Notes: generated by a model not told the origin, from the letters alone. Positions 31,495-44,502 are shown, numbered from the stretch's first letter. The stretch is 64,000 bases of DNA from Lactuca virosa (GCA_928212115.1 CAKMRJ010002223.1:302183675-302247674); one strand, 5' to 3'. Made by a program: numbers and translations.

Positions 31495-33363
31495 AAGGAC
31501 CTTTCCAATCCAAAAAAAATAAAAATGACTTAAATGACTTCTACTTTATCATTTTAATGGTCTCAAACGACCAAAAAATTAGACTTTTTACACAATATTT
31601 TTTCAACAAGCCACTTTAAGTTCATTTGAAGGACAAGTAGGTTTCCTGAACAGAAGATGTATCTACATTAAGTTACATTACAACATTTATAATTTGTTAT
31701 GATATATATCTAATATATTTTGAATAAAGATTTAACGAATCTAGATAACGAAAATAAAAAAAAATGTTAGCCACATCATGTATGCCAACTCGAAAACTCA
31801 GAGTCAGCATGAAAGACAAAGATTGCTACATTTAAATCTAGCTTATGAATAAAGTTAAGTTTCGTTGATGTTTAGATCTAAACAGCACTTGACCGTCCAT
31901 AAGCACAAAGCTTTTATCTTAAATGGCATCATCATGTATAAATTATAAAATTGAAATATTTATTAAAAAGGCCTCAGTATTGCAGAATAGACATCAAAGC
32001 TTTTTTAAAAGCCATTCAGTCCCGAAAGATGGTGTTTTTTTATAACAGATCTCGTCATTGGCCAATTCATTTTATTAAATTAATTTCATTAAACAAGAAA
32101 ATTTATAGAATCAAGTATGTAACAAAAATTAACATTTAGACGAATCAACAAAAATGTTTTTCTCACGGCCAATCCCAAGAGGTAATGGCAGAACCTGCTC
32201 CCCAAGGCGATAGGATGTGACAACGCCTTCTCCGACCAACAGGATCCTCCCTGTGAAGGAAGGCTCAACTGTTTTGATGCAGAAAAGGCTCAATTTACGA
32301 CGATTTGACATTGGATTTTACGAAAATCAAATATTTCGCCCCAATGTTTTGTAAATCGTCGACATGATAACTTAGAAAATCAATTAACTTACAGATTCAG
32401 AGTTGTTATAAGCCAATATTTGAACAAAAAGAAATCAATTAAATAAAGATGTGAATTAGAAATCCTAGAATGTTACAGACTGTATACAATGTGACCTTCA
32501 TGTTTGAATTCATAAAAGGTAACAATGTGACAATTTATCGATATGTCTCACAATAACACTTTATCAATAATTCGTCAATTTTTGACTCTCATCTAACATC
32601 TATTAGCTAAAAAACGTTTCAAACTTTATAACACCATACCTTGTACATCATTAGGAGAAGAGCAAACAAAGCCTTTGGTATAGATCAAGTATAGTGCATC
32701 AAATGAATATACATCGATTCTATAGTTCAATTCAATCATACAATCATATGTGTACTTGATGTTAACAAAAGAATCAGATGTATATTCATTTGGTGATATA
32801 TACTTAACATATGCGCCGCCAGAATTTATGAGCTTCTATAAAGTGGCATACCGAAACGTATATCAATCAATCAACCAACCAACGTTATAAACGGACAACG
32901 AAAAGAATAAAAAAGATTCATCAAGAAAAATCATGTGAAAATCTAAATGGGGTTCTATGTCAGATCACAAGAATCAATCACGAATTTATCAGACAGGGAT
33001 AACTGTGTAAAAATATGATCTCATCATCCACAACCCCATCAAATAGCTCACGAACAACTTTTGTTACTCGGTATAAATCTGACCCAATCAAATATATGAT
33101 GGTCTAAACGAACAAATAAACGGGACTACGACTTCGATTGAAACTACAACGTATATAGATGGAGATGTATCAGAAATGTTTTAGAAATTAAAATAAAAAA
33201 CGCATCACCACAGTTTAAATCATGCTGACAACATAGACCTGTGACTTTATCTAAATCAAGAAAGCAAATCAAACAATATATACAGAAAGAGAGAACAAGC
33301 GGGAATGAATTGAGACTAGATTGGCTTTAAAAGGTGACGGCTTGAGATTGACCGATAGACAGA
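31495..33363 (-). other. possible transcribed region downstream of an orphan promoter
   Basis: Lies downstream (minus strand) of a housekeeping-type promoter. Only short open frames are present (one of 60 codons at 32129-32311, starting MSNRRKLSLF, unrecognised). A self-complementary stretch at 32298-32361 (CGACGATTT with AAATCGTCG) lies just upstream of it. It could be a non-coding RNA gene or a decayed small gene. Confidence 0.3.
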
Positions 33364-33480
33364 TTAGGGTTTCAAATGTTGCGATTGTGAGTCCCTGCGT
33401 GCAGCTGATTATATACCTTATAGTGTCGGGCCTGTGAAAATTATATTGCAAGTATTTGAGCCCAAGCCCAATTATATTAT
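33364..33480 (-). promoter_or_regulatory. orphan housekeeping-type promoter (telo box plus site II motifs)
   Basis: On the minus strand TTGGGCTTGGGCTC (site II-like) is followed about 90 nt later by AAACCCTAA (telo box, 33372-33364). This pair is known from promoters of plant ribosomal-protein and other growth genes. No clear gene follows. Confidence 0.45.
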
Positions 33481-33619
33481 AAATTATATAAATATATATA
33501 CAATAAAATAACTTACAACCTCTCTCACATGGTTACTTTAGCTAATAGTATTGTTCCTAATGGATATCTTACCTCTTAAGTATTTTTAATAAAATGACTT
33601 TTTGTTAAAAGAGCTTTTT

Positions 33620-33853
33620 AAAAAGTGTTTGGACTAATAAAAGAACTTTTGTGTTAATTTTTACATGTAAACTTACAAAAAGTCACAAAAAGTCATGTTT
33701 TTGTGACTTTTTGAAAGCCCTTATTTTGCTCTATGCAAAAGTCATTTTCAAAATGACTTTTCTATTACACAAATATCTTTTGTTTATTTTTTGACTTTTT
33801 AGAAACGTTAGAAGCCAAAAGTCATTCTAAAAATAACCTTAAACACCCTCTTA
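33620..33853. mobile_element. candidate MITE
   Basis: AT-rich with GTGTTTGGA near the left end and, inverted, GTGTTTAAG near the right. A strong inner hairpin, GTCACAAAAA with TTTTTGTGAC, lies around 33680-33710. Borders are approximate. Confidence 0.4.
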
Positions 33854-34355
33854 ATATTATTGTTCCTAATTATATATATAGATTAATTTTAAACTCTTTA
33901 GGAAACAGTTCTTTGATTTCATTGGTTTTTTTTTTTTTTTTTTGTGGTTTATGCATCTATGCAATTATTTTTTTCTATGTTATTTTTTTTATAGTGGATT
34001 ACATGTGTCATGACCTCTGCACCTACCATCTACGTGCTCCTTTTATGTTTTTTTTGTTTTGCCATCGTGTTATCTCTTCAGAAAACCCACCGCCCATAGA
34101 CACCGCCAACACTTTTTTCTGGATTATATCATTCTTTCTGCTTCCAGTGCCTTCCATTTCCCTCTCCCAAAGTCGCTTTCGTTCTCTCAAATCGACTCTC
34201 CTCCGATTTTCGCTCCACCAAAGTTGTGCCTTGATGGAACCCTCACCGGTCTACCTCGAGCTTGCCAACGATTGAGGAGGTCCTTCATTGTTTTGCCATC
34301 GAAGATGACTTCTTAACTAGGTCGTTCACTATTTCGCCACCGGAGATAGAGATCA
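33854..34355. other. non-coding flank before the Athila-like element
   Basis: A long T run at 33927-33943 and CT-rich sequence. Open frames here match no family. Confidence 0.35.
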
Positions 34356-35975
34356 GCTGTTTTGGGACAAAGAGTTGACAAGCATTTTCAGCCGATCTAC
34401 TATGCAAGCAAAACCTTGAACCCAACTCAAGAGAACTACACTACTACTGAGAAGGAGCTACTAGCTGTGGTATACGCTTTTGATAAGTTCCGCCCTTATT
34501 TGGTATTATCCAAGACCATAGTTTTTACCGACCATTCGGCCCTAAAGTATCTTTTTACTAAACAAGATGCTAAGCCCCGATTGATACGTTGGGTCTTACT
34601 TTTGCAAGAGTTTGACATTGAAATACGCGATAAAAAGGGAATGGAAAATGTAGCTGCCGACCATTTGTCAAGATTAGAGAACCCGCATTTGGAAGAGTTG
34701 GAAGAAAACAAGATTGGAGACGATTTTCCCGATGAATATCTTTTAGTAGTATCCGGAGAAATGCCATGGTTTGCGGATATAACTAACTACTTAGCAACCA
34801 ATTACATTCCAAAAGACTTAACCCGCCAACATAAGAAGAAATTCTTTTTAGAAATCAAGTACTACTTTTGGGATGAGCCGTATCTCTTCCGAAGTTGCGC
34901 AGGCGGAATGATAAGAAGATGTGTATTTGGGAAAGAAAGTCGAGAAATATTGGCACACTGTCATAGCGGGCCCGTCGGAGGACATCATGGAGCACACTAC
35001 ACAGCTAGGAAGATTTTTGATATTGGGTTTTATTGGCACACATGCTGCTCAATTCGTCAAAGAATGTGATTCGTGCCAACGAGCGGGGAATATATCATCC
35101 CGAAATGAAATGCTCCAACATAGTATTCAAATTTGTGAAATATTTGATGTGTGGGGGATTGATTTTATGGGGCCTTTCCTAATGTCCAAGGGGAATAAAT
35201 ACATCTTGGTGGCGGTCGATTACGTGTCTAAATGGGCGGAGGCACTAGCATTACCAACTAATGATGCTCGGGTGGTGGTGCGATTTCTAAAGAAGTTATT
35301 CTCAAGATTTGGAGTTCCTAAAGCTCTTATTAGTGATCGGGGCACTGACTTTGCAAATGATCAATTAGCCAAAGTGTTGAAAAAATATGGGGTACATCAT
35401 AGGTTCTCCACATCTTATCATCCACAAACTAGTGGGCAAACTGAAGTGACGAATAGGGCATTAAAAAGGATTTTAGAAAGATCGTTGGAGGAAATCGAAA
35501 GGAATGGTCGGATAAATTGGATGATGCACTTTGGGCCTTTCGAACAGCTTTCAAGACACCTATTGGTACTACACCATATAGGTTAGTATATGGAAAAAAT
35601 TGTCATTTACCGGTAGAAATAGAGCATAAAGCTTTTTGGGCTCTAAAGATGTGCAATTTTGATTTGGTTGAACTTCGAACCAACGGGTTGATGCAAATGA
35701 ATGCCCTTGAAGAGCTTAGAAATGAGGCCTATAGTAGTTCCTTGATATACAAAGAAAAGACAAAGAATTGGCATGACAAAAGATTAAAGGGTAATAAGGA
35801 CTTTCATGAAGGACAAAAGGTACTACTTTTCAATTCAAGGTTCAAACTTTTCCCGGGCAAGCTAAAGACACGATGGGATGGTCCATTTATAGTGAAGCAA
35901 GTTTTTCCACATGGAGCTATTGAGCTTATATCGAGAGACGGAACTCCTTTCAAGGTTAATGAACATAGAGTGTAG
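34356..35975 (+). pseudogene. pol fragment of the Athila-like element: RNase H and integrase, frameshifted
   Basis: RNase H (degrades template RNA) is seen as YYASKTLNPTQENYTTTEKELLAVVYAF, quoted in part: TTEKELLAVVYAF, then VFTDHSALKYL and MENVAADHLSRL. Integrase follows with a zinc-binding region (…CDSCQRAGNIS), WGIDFMGPF, LISDRGTDF and PQTSGQTEVTNR, so all three catalytic D, D, E positions are visible. A C-terminal part ends GTPFKVNEHRV at 35975. Frames change near 35060 and again near 35550, so no full protein can be made. The gene begins mid-domain at the truncation. Confidence 0.88.
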
Positions 35976-36920
35976 AGATATGAAGAAGGAATTCCAAGAG
36001 ATGAAGGTCTTGAAGAAGGGCTGCTTCTAGGAGGAACTACAGAAACTTAAAGCGGGAAGGAGTCCAGCTAATGACTCCTTAAAAAGAAGCGCTTCCGGGA
36101 GGCAACCCGAGTTTAGAGTTTGCTTTCTTTTTCCTTTTAGTTTTTCATAGGATCTGTTTTTATCAATCTTCTTCTAAGCCTATGATGATTGCTTGAGGGC
36201 AAGCAATTCTCAAGTGTGGGGTTGGTGGCATACAAATTAAAAAAAACTCAAATTCTTATCAAACAGAATGAAAGACTCGTCGACTCCCTAAACTTACTCG
36301 GCGAGTCCATTTAAGAAATCCCGATTAAACGCGGAATCGCGTTATTACTCGGCGAGTAGGTACATCTACTCGGCAAGTCCACGTATTTACCCGAAAAAAA
36401 TAATTATTTTTCACATTCTGTAAAAGGGGTTTTTACCCTAATTGTAAAACACTTCAACATTTCATCCAGCCGCCACCCATACACGACGAGCAAGGTTCTC
36501 TCAAGCTCTCATCTTGATTTCTTCCATTTCCTTGCAAATCCAAATAAAAGGTAGCCATTTTCACTCTTAATCTTTTAAAAGTTTTAACCTTTGGTGGAAT
36601 TATATCTTTAATTTCTGAAAAATCCCGATTTTGACTAAACTTGGATTTTTAGGGTTTCGATTTCTTGATAAATTAGGACGTTATAGACAAAATTTCTTAT
36701 ATATTTATGCTTACTGAACATTCCGAAGCAAACCCCTGGATAAATTTTTAGAATCGAACGGTTAATTTCGCCCGACTGGATTGGACTCGTACAGTTCGTC
36801 CTGCTCGCCGAGTCGGTTCGTGGACTCGGTGAGTCCGGGTCACAGATGCTCAGAAATTTTGATGTTCTTAACTGCTTTGGGTTTTGTTTGTGGTTTTCTT
36901 GATTCTGTCTTGCAGGAATT
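35976..36920 (+). other. spacer between pol and env-position gene of the Athila-like element
   Basis: Non-coding. It contains a polypurine-like CAAGTGTGGGGTTGG near 36211 that resembles the true 3' tract, and ACTCGNCGAGT-type motifs at about 36280-36375 and 36785-36840. Confidence 0.55.
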
Positions 36921-38224
36921 ATGTCTAGACATGGACAAAGTTCAAGGGGAGGCGGCTATGGGGACCTCCCATGGTTAACTTTTCCACAAATAACCTCCAA
37001 GCCTTCACTTGCTTGCGCACAAAACAAGCTGAAAGCGTTGAGGCGCAAGGAAATATATCTCCCCAATAAAATTGACTGGCATTGGATTGGTCAAACTGGG
37101 TTGGAGGAAGATTTGACCCCTTATTTGGTCAAGTCTTTCAACAATGATGGGATGACAATAGTTTGTGATGGCTAGAGCCGACTCTTTAAGATTCAAGAGC
37201 ATGTTTATCAGGAATTGTGCTGGGAGTTCTTTGCTACCATCTGCTTCCGAGGTGGTAGTGACAACTACATTCCAAACACTATTACTTTCTGTCTTGGTGG
37301 GGAGCTGCGTCAATGCAGCATTGCAGAGCTCGCATGGAGGATGGGGATATATGATCAAAATGTTATTATGTCTGAAAATTTTGAAACATTTCTAGAACAT
37401 TGTCACAAGGACTTGCCCGAGGGAGTGGTTGCATCGACTTGGTGGAACACAATCGCCAACCGGGTCTACATTCCATCATCTGCTCAAGAGGGGAGTATCC
37501 GTTCCCCAATTCACCGCTTGATACATCGTCTGATCGCAAGTACTATTAACATGCGAAAGGTGACGATAAGGTCCCTACTCTTGACATTTTCTACATGTGG
37601 AACATTATCACTCCTGATGTTTTCTGCAATCTGCCATATTGCTTGGCAAAATATTTAGCAGAGGGGGCGGTAAAGGAGTGGATCACTTTAAAAATTAACG
37701 GGGGAATGTTTGTTACGAAGCTTGCAAGAACATATGGTATTTTTAACCAAGGGGCAGCTCGGATGTTGACCATGATTCCTACTCCTTCTTTCAGCACCAC
37801 TTTGTTTAGGAGGGCAAGAATCGTGGAGGATTTTGGTGGAGGGCATTTTAGTATCCCTAATGCGGATGAGGTGTTGGTACCGGAGGAGCCGGGAAGAAGG
37901 GTAAGGCAAAGGAGGGAGTAAGTCCGGGAAGACCCACCGGTCATTCCGGTAGATGAAGAGTTACCCATGGATTGGTACAACATTGAGGCAAGAAGGTACC
38001 AAGACGACCTTGGGAGAAGCATGAACTATAACAACGAGTCATTTGTTTATTTATTTGAACAAATGAATATCGCACCAAGTCCCGGACCCGGATTCCCCTA
38101 TGTGCCAAGTTGGGAGGAAAGAGTGCAAGCAAGGAGGAACCAAGCTAGTGGGAGTGGAGCAGGAGTCTCAATTGTCAAGGCTAGAGTAAGGGTGATATTT
38201 TTATGTTTTTATTTGGTTGTTTAA
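36921..38224 (+). pseudogene. Athila-type (PF03078-like) gene in the env position, broken
   Basis: Starts MSRHGQSSRGGGYGDLPW. The protein resembles the plant 'ATHILA ORF' family found downstream of pol in these elements; its role is unknown. Legible pieces are IDWHWIGQTGLEEDLTPYLV, an in-frame TAG at 37173, then CWEFFATICFRGGSDNYI, LAWRMGIYDQNV, a frame change around 37560-37600, ITPDVFCNLPYCLAKYL and RRARIVEDFGGGHFSIPNAD. Another stop lies at 37919, and a final segment ends near 38224. I saw no signal peptide or membrane segment, so nothing suggests a working envelope-like protein. Confidence 0.7.
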
Positions 38225-38381
38225 AGACAATTTTTTTTTGTTTTGTGTGTTTTGAATTTTTATTTGCTTTGTAGGACGATTAAGTAGGAATTTGTTTTTA
38301 TCACTTGTGGTTGCTCTTATCTTTTCAGATTAAGGCTAGGAAGCGTGCAAGAGTCTCAATTGTCAAGGCTAGAGTAAGGGT
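38163..38381 (+). repeat. 31-bp direct repeat flanking a 157-bp insert
   Basis: A unit beginning GAGTCTCAATTGTCAAGGCT occurs at 38163-38193 and 38351-38381. The sequence between ends TTTTCAG and starts GTGATATT, so it is intron-like. Confidence 0.75.
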
Positions 38382-39844
38382 CGGGTCTAGAAGAGAATGT
38401 GCAATTTTTGAGTTTAAGGTCGAGTCCGTTATCAAGAAGGGTTTAAGAGTGTTGCTTATGAAAGAAAAATGAAGGAAAGACACTAAATTGTCATACCCAA
38501 CCACATTAGAAACGGACTCAGAAGCAGAAGATTTATTTATCACTCAGTGATGTACTCGCCGAGTGCATATCTCGGGCTCGGCGAGTCTGCTTGCGAAACC
38601 ACGACTTTTCTACTAAAAGCCCTTCTGCTCGTCGAGCAGCCGGAGTAACTCGGCGAGTCAGTCAATATTCCACTATCAAAATTTGGATTCTGACCACATA
38701 TGATACGAGTTTCCTTATATTCTTCAAAGGTTAATTCCCGAAGATTTTTCGAGACTATTTTCCTGCATATTTGGAGCTGTACCACATGAGATTTGACACC
38801 CAAGACATGGATGAGTTGTTCCCATGTTTAAATTCAATTGAAGATGGAGCTTTCAAAGAAGAAAATCAACCTCGCGACTACTATCCCAAGGGAGTTTGTT
38901 CCAATTCTCTCTTTACTTTTATGTTTTTCATGCATAGTATGCAATGGGGACATTGCATAAATTAAGTGTGGGTAGGGGGTTGGTTACATTAGTTAAAATT
39001 TTGGTTACATTAGTTAAAAATTTAGTTGAAAATTTTGAAATTTTGCATAAAATTGCTAGGACTTAATTTAGAAAATTTTGTAAAAAGCAATTAGGAATCA
39101 TGCTAGTGTTATGTTTGATGATTGCATGAAGACCCAAATGTTTAGTTGAGCCTATACACGTTATAGTGCATTTGTGGCCCCCTTTATTCTAGTGAAATCA
39201 TGGGACAAAAACATAACCTCGCTTAGTTTGAGGGATGCAATATGTTTAGCATCGTGTACCAGAAATGTATCCAGGAAAATTTTTAATAAAGGTTGAAGTT
39301 GAGCGCCCCTGCTTAAGCATGTAGGATTTGAGAGAAAAAAAAAGAGTGAGTTACATGAAAAAAAAAGAGAGGATTACAAGAAAAGTTTGAAGATTTTGGA
39401 GCAATTAAAGTGAAGATCAAAATATCAAAATTCCGAAGGATCAAAAGTTGAAGGTACCAAGAATCATAAAGGTGGTGAATTCAAAGAAATAAAGATCAAG
39501 TTATCAAAGAGTGAAGAATTCTAAAAATAGCTCCATAGTGGTATCGAAAAAGTTGTAATTGTCTAGATTATGTATGCTTGGGTTGCTCAACCAAAAATAC
39601 CTTGAGGCTAGGAGGTTTTCTGCAGATGGATTCGGAGGGATGCATAAAATGAGCATTGTTCAAAAGAAGTGGGCGAGTGTTTATGAGGATTGTGAGTATT
39701 TAGAATTGAGGGGGGTCCTTAGGAAAACCTTTAGACACAAATGCATGCGTTGCGGTCTTGACATAATGGATGGGTTTGATTGGGATTGTCTTATGTAATA
39801 TTAGTGTGCTAAAATTCAGTTTTGATAGGGCGCAAGCAAAAGTC
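38225..39844 (+). other. non-coding tail of the Athila-like element
   Basis: No recognised gene. It contains ACTCGNCGAGT-type motifs around 38550-38660 and another AAGTGTGGGTAGGGGG purine tract near 38964. Confidence 0.5.
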
Positions 39845-39859
39845 AAGTGTGGGGTATTT
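39845..39859 (+). other. polypurine tract of the Athila-like element
   Basis: AAGTGTGGGGTATTT lies directly before the LTR's TG. Confidence 0.7.
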
Positions 39860-41252
39860 TGATATGTGCATATTTAGCTATATATTTAGTGTAGATTTTC
39901 CTTATTTATTCACTAATTATTTACATATTATGGACAAAAGGTACTTAATAGTGTTCAAATTGTATTTTCAGTTCAAAAGAGAAGCTCGGAGGTAAAAGGA
40001 AGCAGGAGATACGATCAAAAGCTCGGCAACTGAAGAAAGAAAAAAAAAATGCTAAATCCTGAAGCTACTCGGCGAGTAGGGACGTCTACTCGACGAGTAC
40101 ATACGAAGATTCGCGAAGCAATACTTAAAGTCCTTGTCGTATACGGATTCTTCAAGGGGACTCGACGAGTCGGTTGTTTACTCGACGAGTAGCCCCTGTT
40201 TTGAGAAATCTATAAATAGAAGCAACAAACCCGAATGGAGTCTCTCTCTGGCTTTTGGGAAGCTTACTTGGCGACTAAGGAGACTGCTGGAGATCTGAAG
40301 AACGTGAGAAGAACCCTAATCCTCAATTCTAAGAAGATAAGGAAACTTAGGATTAAATTTCCACTGTACCTTTGAATAGAACTATGTCTAGCTTGTTTGA
40401 ATTCGTTTTTAGGTTTTTATCAACTATAATTATGAACTAACTTCGTTAGTTTCTGTTTAGGGTAGATAAGTTTGCTCCTATGGATTAATTTACTATTTTG
40501 ATTAATTGTTATGTGGTGAATCTTGTTAAATTAAGCTTGTTAAAGACCCTTATGCATTAACCATAACTATTTTCTGTTAATTGCTAAGTAATTAAGTTGC
40601 ATGAACATCTCTTAATTGTTTATCTCATATGATTTATGTGAACACATTGCTATATGCCTAGGAATAGTGAATATGAAACTAGGATTAACTAGAGAATGGG
40701 TAAATTAATGTGTGAGCTTGTGTGATACACCATCAACAAGAGGTTAATTGAATCACCAATTTAATTAGCTAATTACAAGTCTTATTTAACCCGAATAATT
40801 AAACTAGGGAATTTTGTAGTTTAATCACTTGATCACTGCTTAAATTAATTTATTTTCTAAGGATTGGTAATAACGAATGTGAATCTAATCACCTTAGTCG
40901 GTAGCCAATAACAATTAATCCATTACATTACCATAAAAATTAACCATAGGAGTAAATGAGTTGAACCTAAACAGAAACCCTTTTGATCATTGAATTTAGT
41001 TGGTTTTTACGTGTTTTCAGTTGTTAGTTGATTAGTTAAGTTTAAGCTAAGTTTCTAGTCTTGCAAAACTAGAGAAAACCCCTCTATTTTATTAATTGTT
41101 TTAGATAATTCTAGTAGTTAGATTAATTTCCGTTCCTTGAGTTCGATACCCTACTTGCTAATTCATATTACCAATTGACAGGTCCACTGCCTTTTGTGTG
41201 TCAAATTCATAAATTAAAAGTAGGATAAAACTAGTTAGTTTAACACACATCA
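39860..41252 (+). repeat. 3' LTR of the Athila-like element
   Basis: 1,393 bp from TGATATGTG to CACACATCA, so the tips are inverted repeats. It has a TATA box at 40211-40218 and exact ACTCGNCGAGT copies at 40067-40077, 40088-40098, 40160-40170 and 40180-40190, just upstream of it. No partner LTR lies in the window. Confidence 0.8.
40211..40218 (+). promoter_or_regulatory. TATA box of the Athila-like LTR
   Basis: TATAAATA in the context CTATAAATAGAAGC, a typical plant core promoter. Confidence 0.7.
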
Positions 41253-41269
41253 GCCTCCTCCATCAGCAC

Positions 41270-42553
41270 CTAGCGCACATCTCCATGATATGGAACCCAC
41301 ACCCTACGGTGTAGTGTCAATAACCCACGGCTATCATAATCGAAGGAGGAAACTTGTCCCACAATACGCTCACTCTTCCGATGTTCCTCCTTCATAGCCT
41401 CCTGCTGGGCCTCTCGGATCTGCTCCAACAGTAGAGTCACCACTGTCATCCGTAGGCAAATGTCTCTGATCGAGGCTGCCTTGCGGCTAAGAGCATCGGC
41501 CACAACATTGGCCTTCCCCGGGGGGTAGAGGATTTCACAATCGTAATCCTTCACCACATCCAGCCACTGACGCTGCCACATGTTCAGATTCGGCTGATCC
41601 ATGAGGTACCTCAAACTCTTGTGGTCCATGTAGATGGTACATCGGACCCTATAGAGGTAGTGTCGCCAAATCTTAAGGGCGAAGACAACCGCCCCCAACT
41701 CCAAATCGTGCATCAGGTAGTTCGCCTCGTGAGGCTTCAGCTTCCTCGAGGCGTAAGCGATGACGTGCCCTCTCTGCATCAATACTGCGCCCAAACCCGA
41801 AATGGACGCATTGCAGTACACCACAAAATCCTCCACGTCCTCTGGCAGGGCTAGAATCGGCGCCTCACATAATCTTCGCCTCAAAGTCTCAAACGCTGCC
41901 TGCTGCCCAGGTCCCCAACGAAATACAACGGCTTTCTTTGTCCTGAATGAAGTCCTGAATGAATCTCCGGTAATAGCCCGCCAATCCTAGGAAACTCTGA
42001 ATCTCGGATGGAGACTTCAGAACCTCCCATCTCATCACGACCTCCACCTTGGCCGGGTCAACCAAAATATCGTTCTGGTTGACAAGGTGCCCAAGAAACT
42101 GCACCTCGCTCAACCAGAACTCGCACTTGGAGAACTTGGGATATAAGCTCTCCCTCCTCAGGGTATCCAACACCTCCTGCAAGTGCTCCTCATGCTGCTC
42201 CTGCGTCTTGGAGTAAACCAAGATGTCGTCAATGAAAACTATCACAGACCGATCCAACATCGGTCTGCATACGCGGTTTATGAGGTCCATGAACGCGGAA
42301 GGAGCATTGGTGAGCCCGAAGGGCATCACCACGAACTCGTAGTGGCCATAGCGAGTCTGAAACGCTGTCTTCTGCACATCCTCATCTCTGACCCTCATCT
42401 GATGGTAGCCTGAACGCAGATCTATTTTGGAAAACTAAGATGCCCCCTGAAGCTGGTCAAAAAGATCATCAATCCTCGGGAGTGGGTAACGGTTTTTCAC
42501 CGTTACCTTGTTCAGCTCCCGGTAGTCGATACACATCCGATGCGACCCGTACT
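41270..42553 (-). pseudogene. pol fragment of element C: reverse transcriptase and RNase H
   Basis: Chromovirus-like pol. The minus strand shows YRELN-region residues, an in-frame stop shortly before FSKIDL, MRVRDEDVQKTAFQTRYGHYEFVVMPFG (legible as TAFQTRYGHYEF and MPFGLTNAP), the catalytic FIDDILVYSK, and LGLAGYYRRFI. A damaged junction near 41885 has lost residues and shifts the frame. RNase H continues with LPEDVEDFVVYC, GLGAVLMQRG, YASRKLKPHE, LELGAVVFALKIWRHYLY and NVVADALSRK. It stops at the boundary with the Athila-like LTR. Confidence 0.88.
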
Positions 42554-42555
42554 TC

Positions 42556-43356
42556 TGTTGGATTAGTGTCTAAGTCCATAACTATTTTGGTATGTACTTG
42601 ACCCGATTATGAGCATGGTCCTTTTAGGTTGCCTTCACCATAGCAATATGTAGGATGAATTAAGGAGATAAAGGTTTAATTATGATTTATTAATATATTA
42701 TGAGAATAATATATTAAAGGAGAAATCATATTGGTTAATTAATATTAGTCAAGAATTAATAAAGAATTAATTCTGTGGCTAAAAGAGATTAATTAAACTT
42801 GGGGGACTGGAATTGTAATTATAGGATAATTGCAATTGGGCTATGGATCATCTTGGAATAATAGGTTGGACGAATTCTATGGGGAAGCCCATTAGAAATC
42901 GTCCAAGGCATGTTCCAGAAGGGGTCCATGGGCTGCTTAGGGCTTAAGCAGTCAAATTAGGGTTTCCTTGTTAGATAACCCTAATTGCCTACCTATTTAA
43001 AGAACCCTTGAGACCCAAAAACGTGGCTAAGTCTTCCTTTAGGGTTTCCAGCCGTTTTTCGTGTCTCCTCTCTCCTCCCTCTTCATCCAAGTTTCTTAGT
43101 GGTGTTTGTGACTCCATTAGAGGTGCAACACTTGAGGCACTAAGCTTTCTGAAGCCAAGGAATTGATTGTTATTGCTACATAACAATCAAGGTAAGATCT
43201 GAACCCTAGTTTATATGTTAATTTGATTAATTGTGTGCTAGATCTAGGGTTTATAAGTATTGGAAGTTTATTGCATGTTCAAAGTAGAAAAACTAGATCC
43301 AAGCAATTAGGGTTGCATGAACACCATGTGATTGATGTTATGCTCAAAACCCATCA
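42556..43356 (+). repeat. 5' LTR of element B2
   Basis: 801 bp, related to the B1 LTR at its ends but diverged in the middle. TATTTAAA at 42994-43001 is the likely TATA box. Confidence 0.88.
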
Positions 43357-43357
43357 G

Positions 43358-43370
43358 TGGTATCAGAGCC
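43358..43370 (+). other. primer-binding site of element B2 (tRNA-iMet)
   Basis: TGGTATCAGAGCC begins two bases after the LTR end. Confidence 0.9.
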
Positions 43371-43452
43371 TAGGTCGTTTTTCTATTGAATAGATGCATA
43401 ATTGAACTGCTAAAGACCTGAAAATCGAAATTTCTTGCTGTCTGCCTGATGA

Positions 43453-43540
43453 ACTCGCTGAGTTGCTCTTAGAACTCGACGAGTAGCTTGAACTCGACGA
43501 GTTCCAAAGAGGACTCGACGAGTTGGCTGTTCAGTTGCCG
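43453..43540 (+). repeat. ACTCGNCGAGT cluster in the B2 leader
   Basis: Exact copies at 43474-43484, 43492-43502 and 43513-43523, with degenerate ones beside them. The corresponding part of B1 has none. Confidence 0.85.
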
Positions 43541-44502
43541 AGTTTTTTGAATTTTTGGTCAGATTTTGATGTGGATAATTACCAAAACACGTTTTTATTG
43601 CCTAAAATCGATTTTTTATGTTTGGAATGATTATCCTTATCAAAATTGATGGATTTGGTTAAATATGGATAATATAGGATTATTATAAGATAAATATTTG
43701 ACCTAGTAAGTTTGAAAAGTTTCAATTTACACCATTTAGGTTTTATAGTTTAAATTTGGACTTAATAGTTTTGTTTTTGAAATTTAAATAGTTAAACCCT
43801 AATGTTTTGAAAAGTTTCAAAACTTGCCCTCAAGTATTGGAATTTAAATTTTTGATTAAAAGTTAATTTTGAAATATTTAAATTCTAATCCCAAATGTTT
43901 TGAAAAGTTTCAAAACTTGCCCTCAAGTTTTGGAATTTAAAAGTTGATTAAAAGTTTGATTTTGAAATGTTAAATTCTAAAACCCTCGCATTTTGAAAAG
44001 TTCAAATTACACCCTTATGGTTTTGTTAATTAATTAAAGTGTATAATTAAAAGAGAGTTAATAAATCCATAAAGTTTTGGTTTACATTTAATCAAAATTA
44101 AAAGTATAATTTATTAAATTAGACCACCTAGTATTTTAAAAGTGTAAAATACACCCTATACTATATATATGTAACATTAAAAGTCTAATATTATATATAT
44201 ATGAGTAAAGAGTCAGTCTTACCGTTAGTAGGCCTCATTCACGAAGCTGGTCTATAAGGGGTGTTTAAGGAAATTGCCTATAAAATGGCGATTGAATGGG
44301 GATCCACTCTTACCCACCGCACTCTTGACTAGTGGAGGGTCGTTAGCCGAACGGGTAGGATAGGACGAAACCTTCCATTATAAGTATAATGAAGTACAAA
44401 GTAACTACATGCTTTACAAATTCCCAAATTCTAGTTACTTTAGGCAAATATGTGGAATTGTATGCTAATCCATGGAATTACACTTTGTACCCTTGTCGAA
44501 AC

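Larger units (their letters stand above)
34356..41252 (+). mobile_element. Athila/Tat-lineage Ty3/gypsy element, 5'-truncated
   Basis: Starts inside RNase H, with no 5' LTR, gag, protease or reverse transcriptase. It continues with integrase (to 35975), a spacer, an Athila-type gene in the env position (36921-38224), a long non-coding tail, a polypurine tract (39845-39859) and a 3' LTR (39860-41252). It directly abuts the broken pol gene of element C. Confidence 0.85.

Noticed and set aside
36921..38224. A true envelope gene in the Athila-like element
   Set aside because: No signal peptide, membrane anchor or glycoprotein features were seen; only the position is env-like, and the gene is broken.
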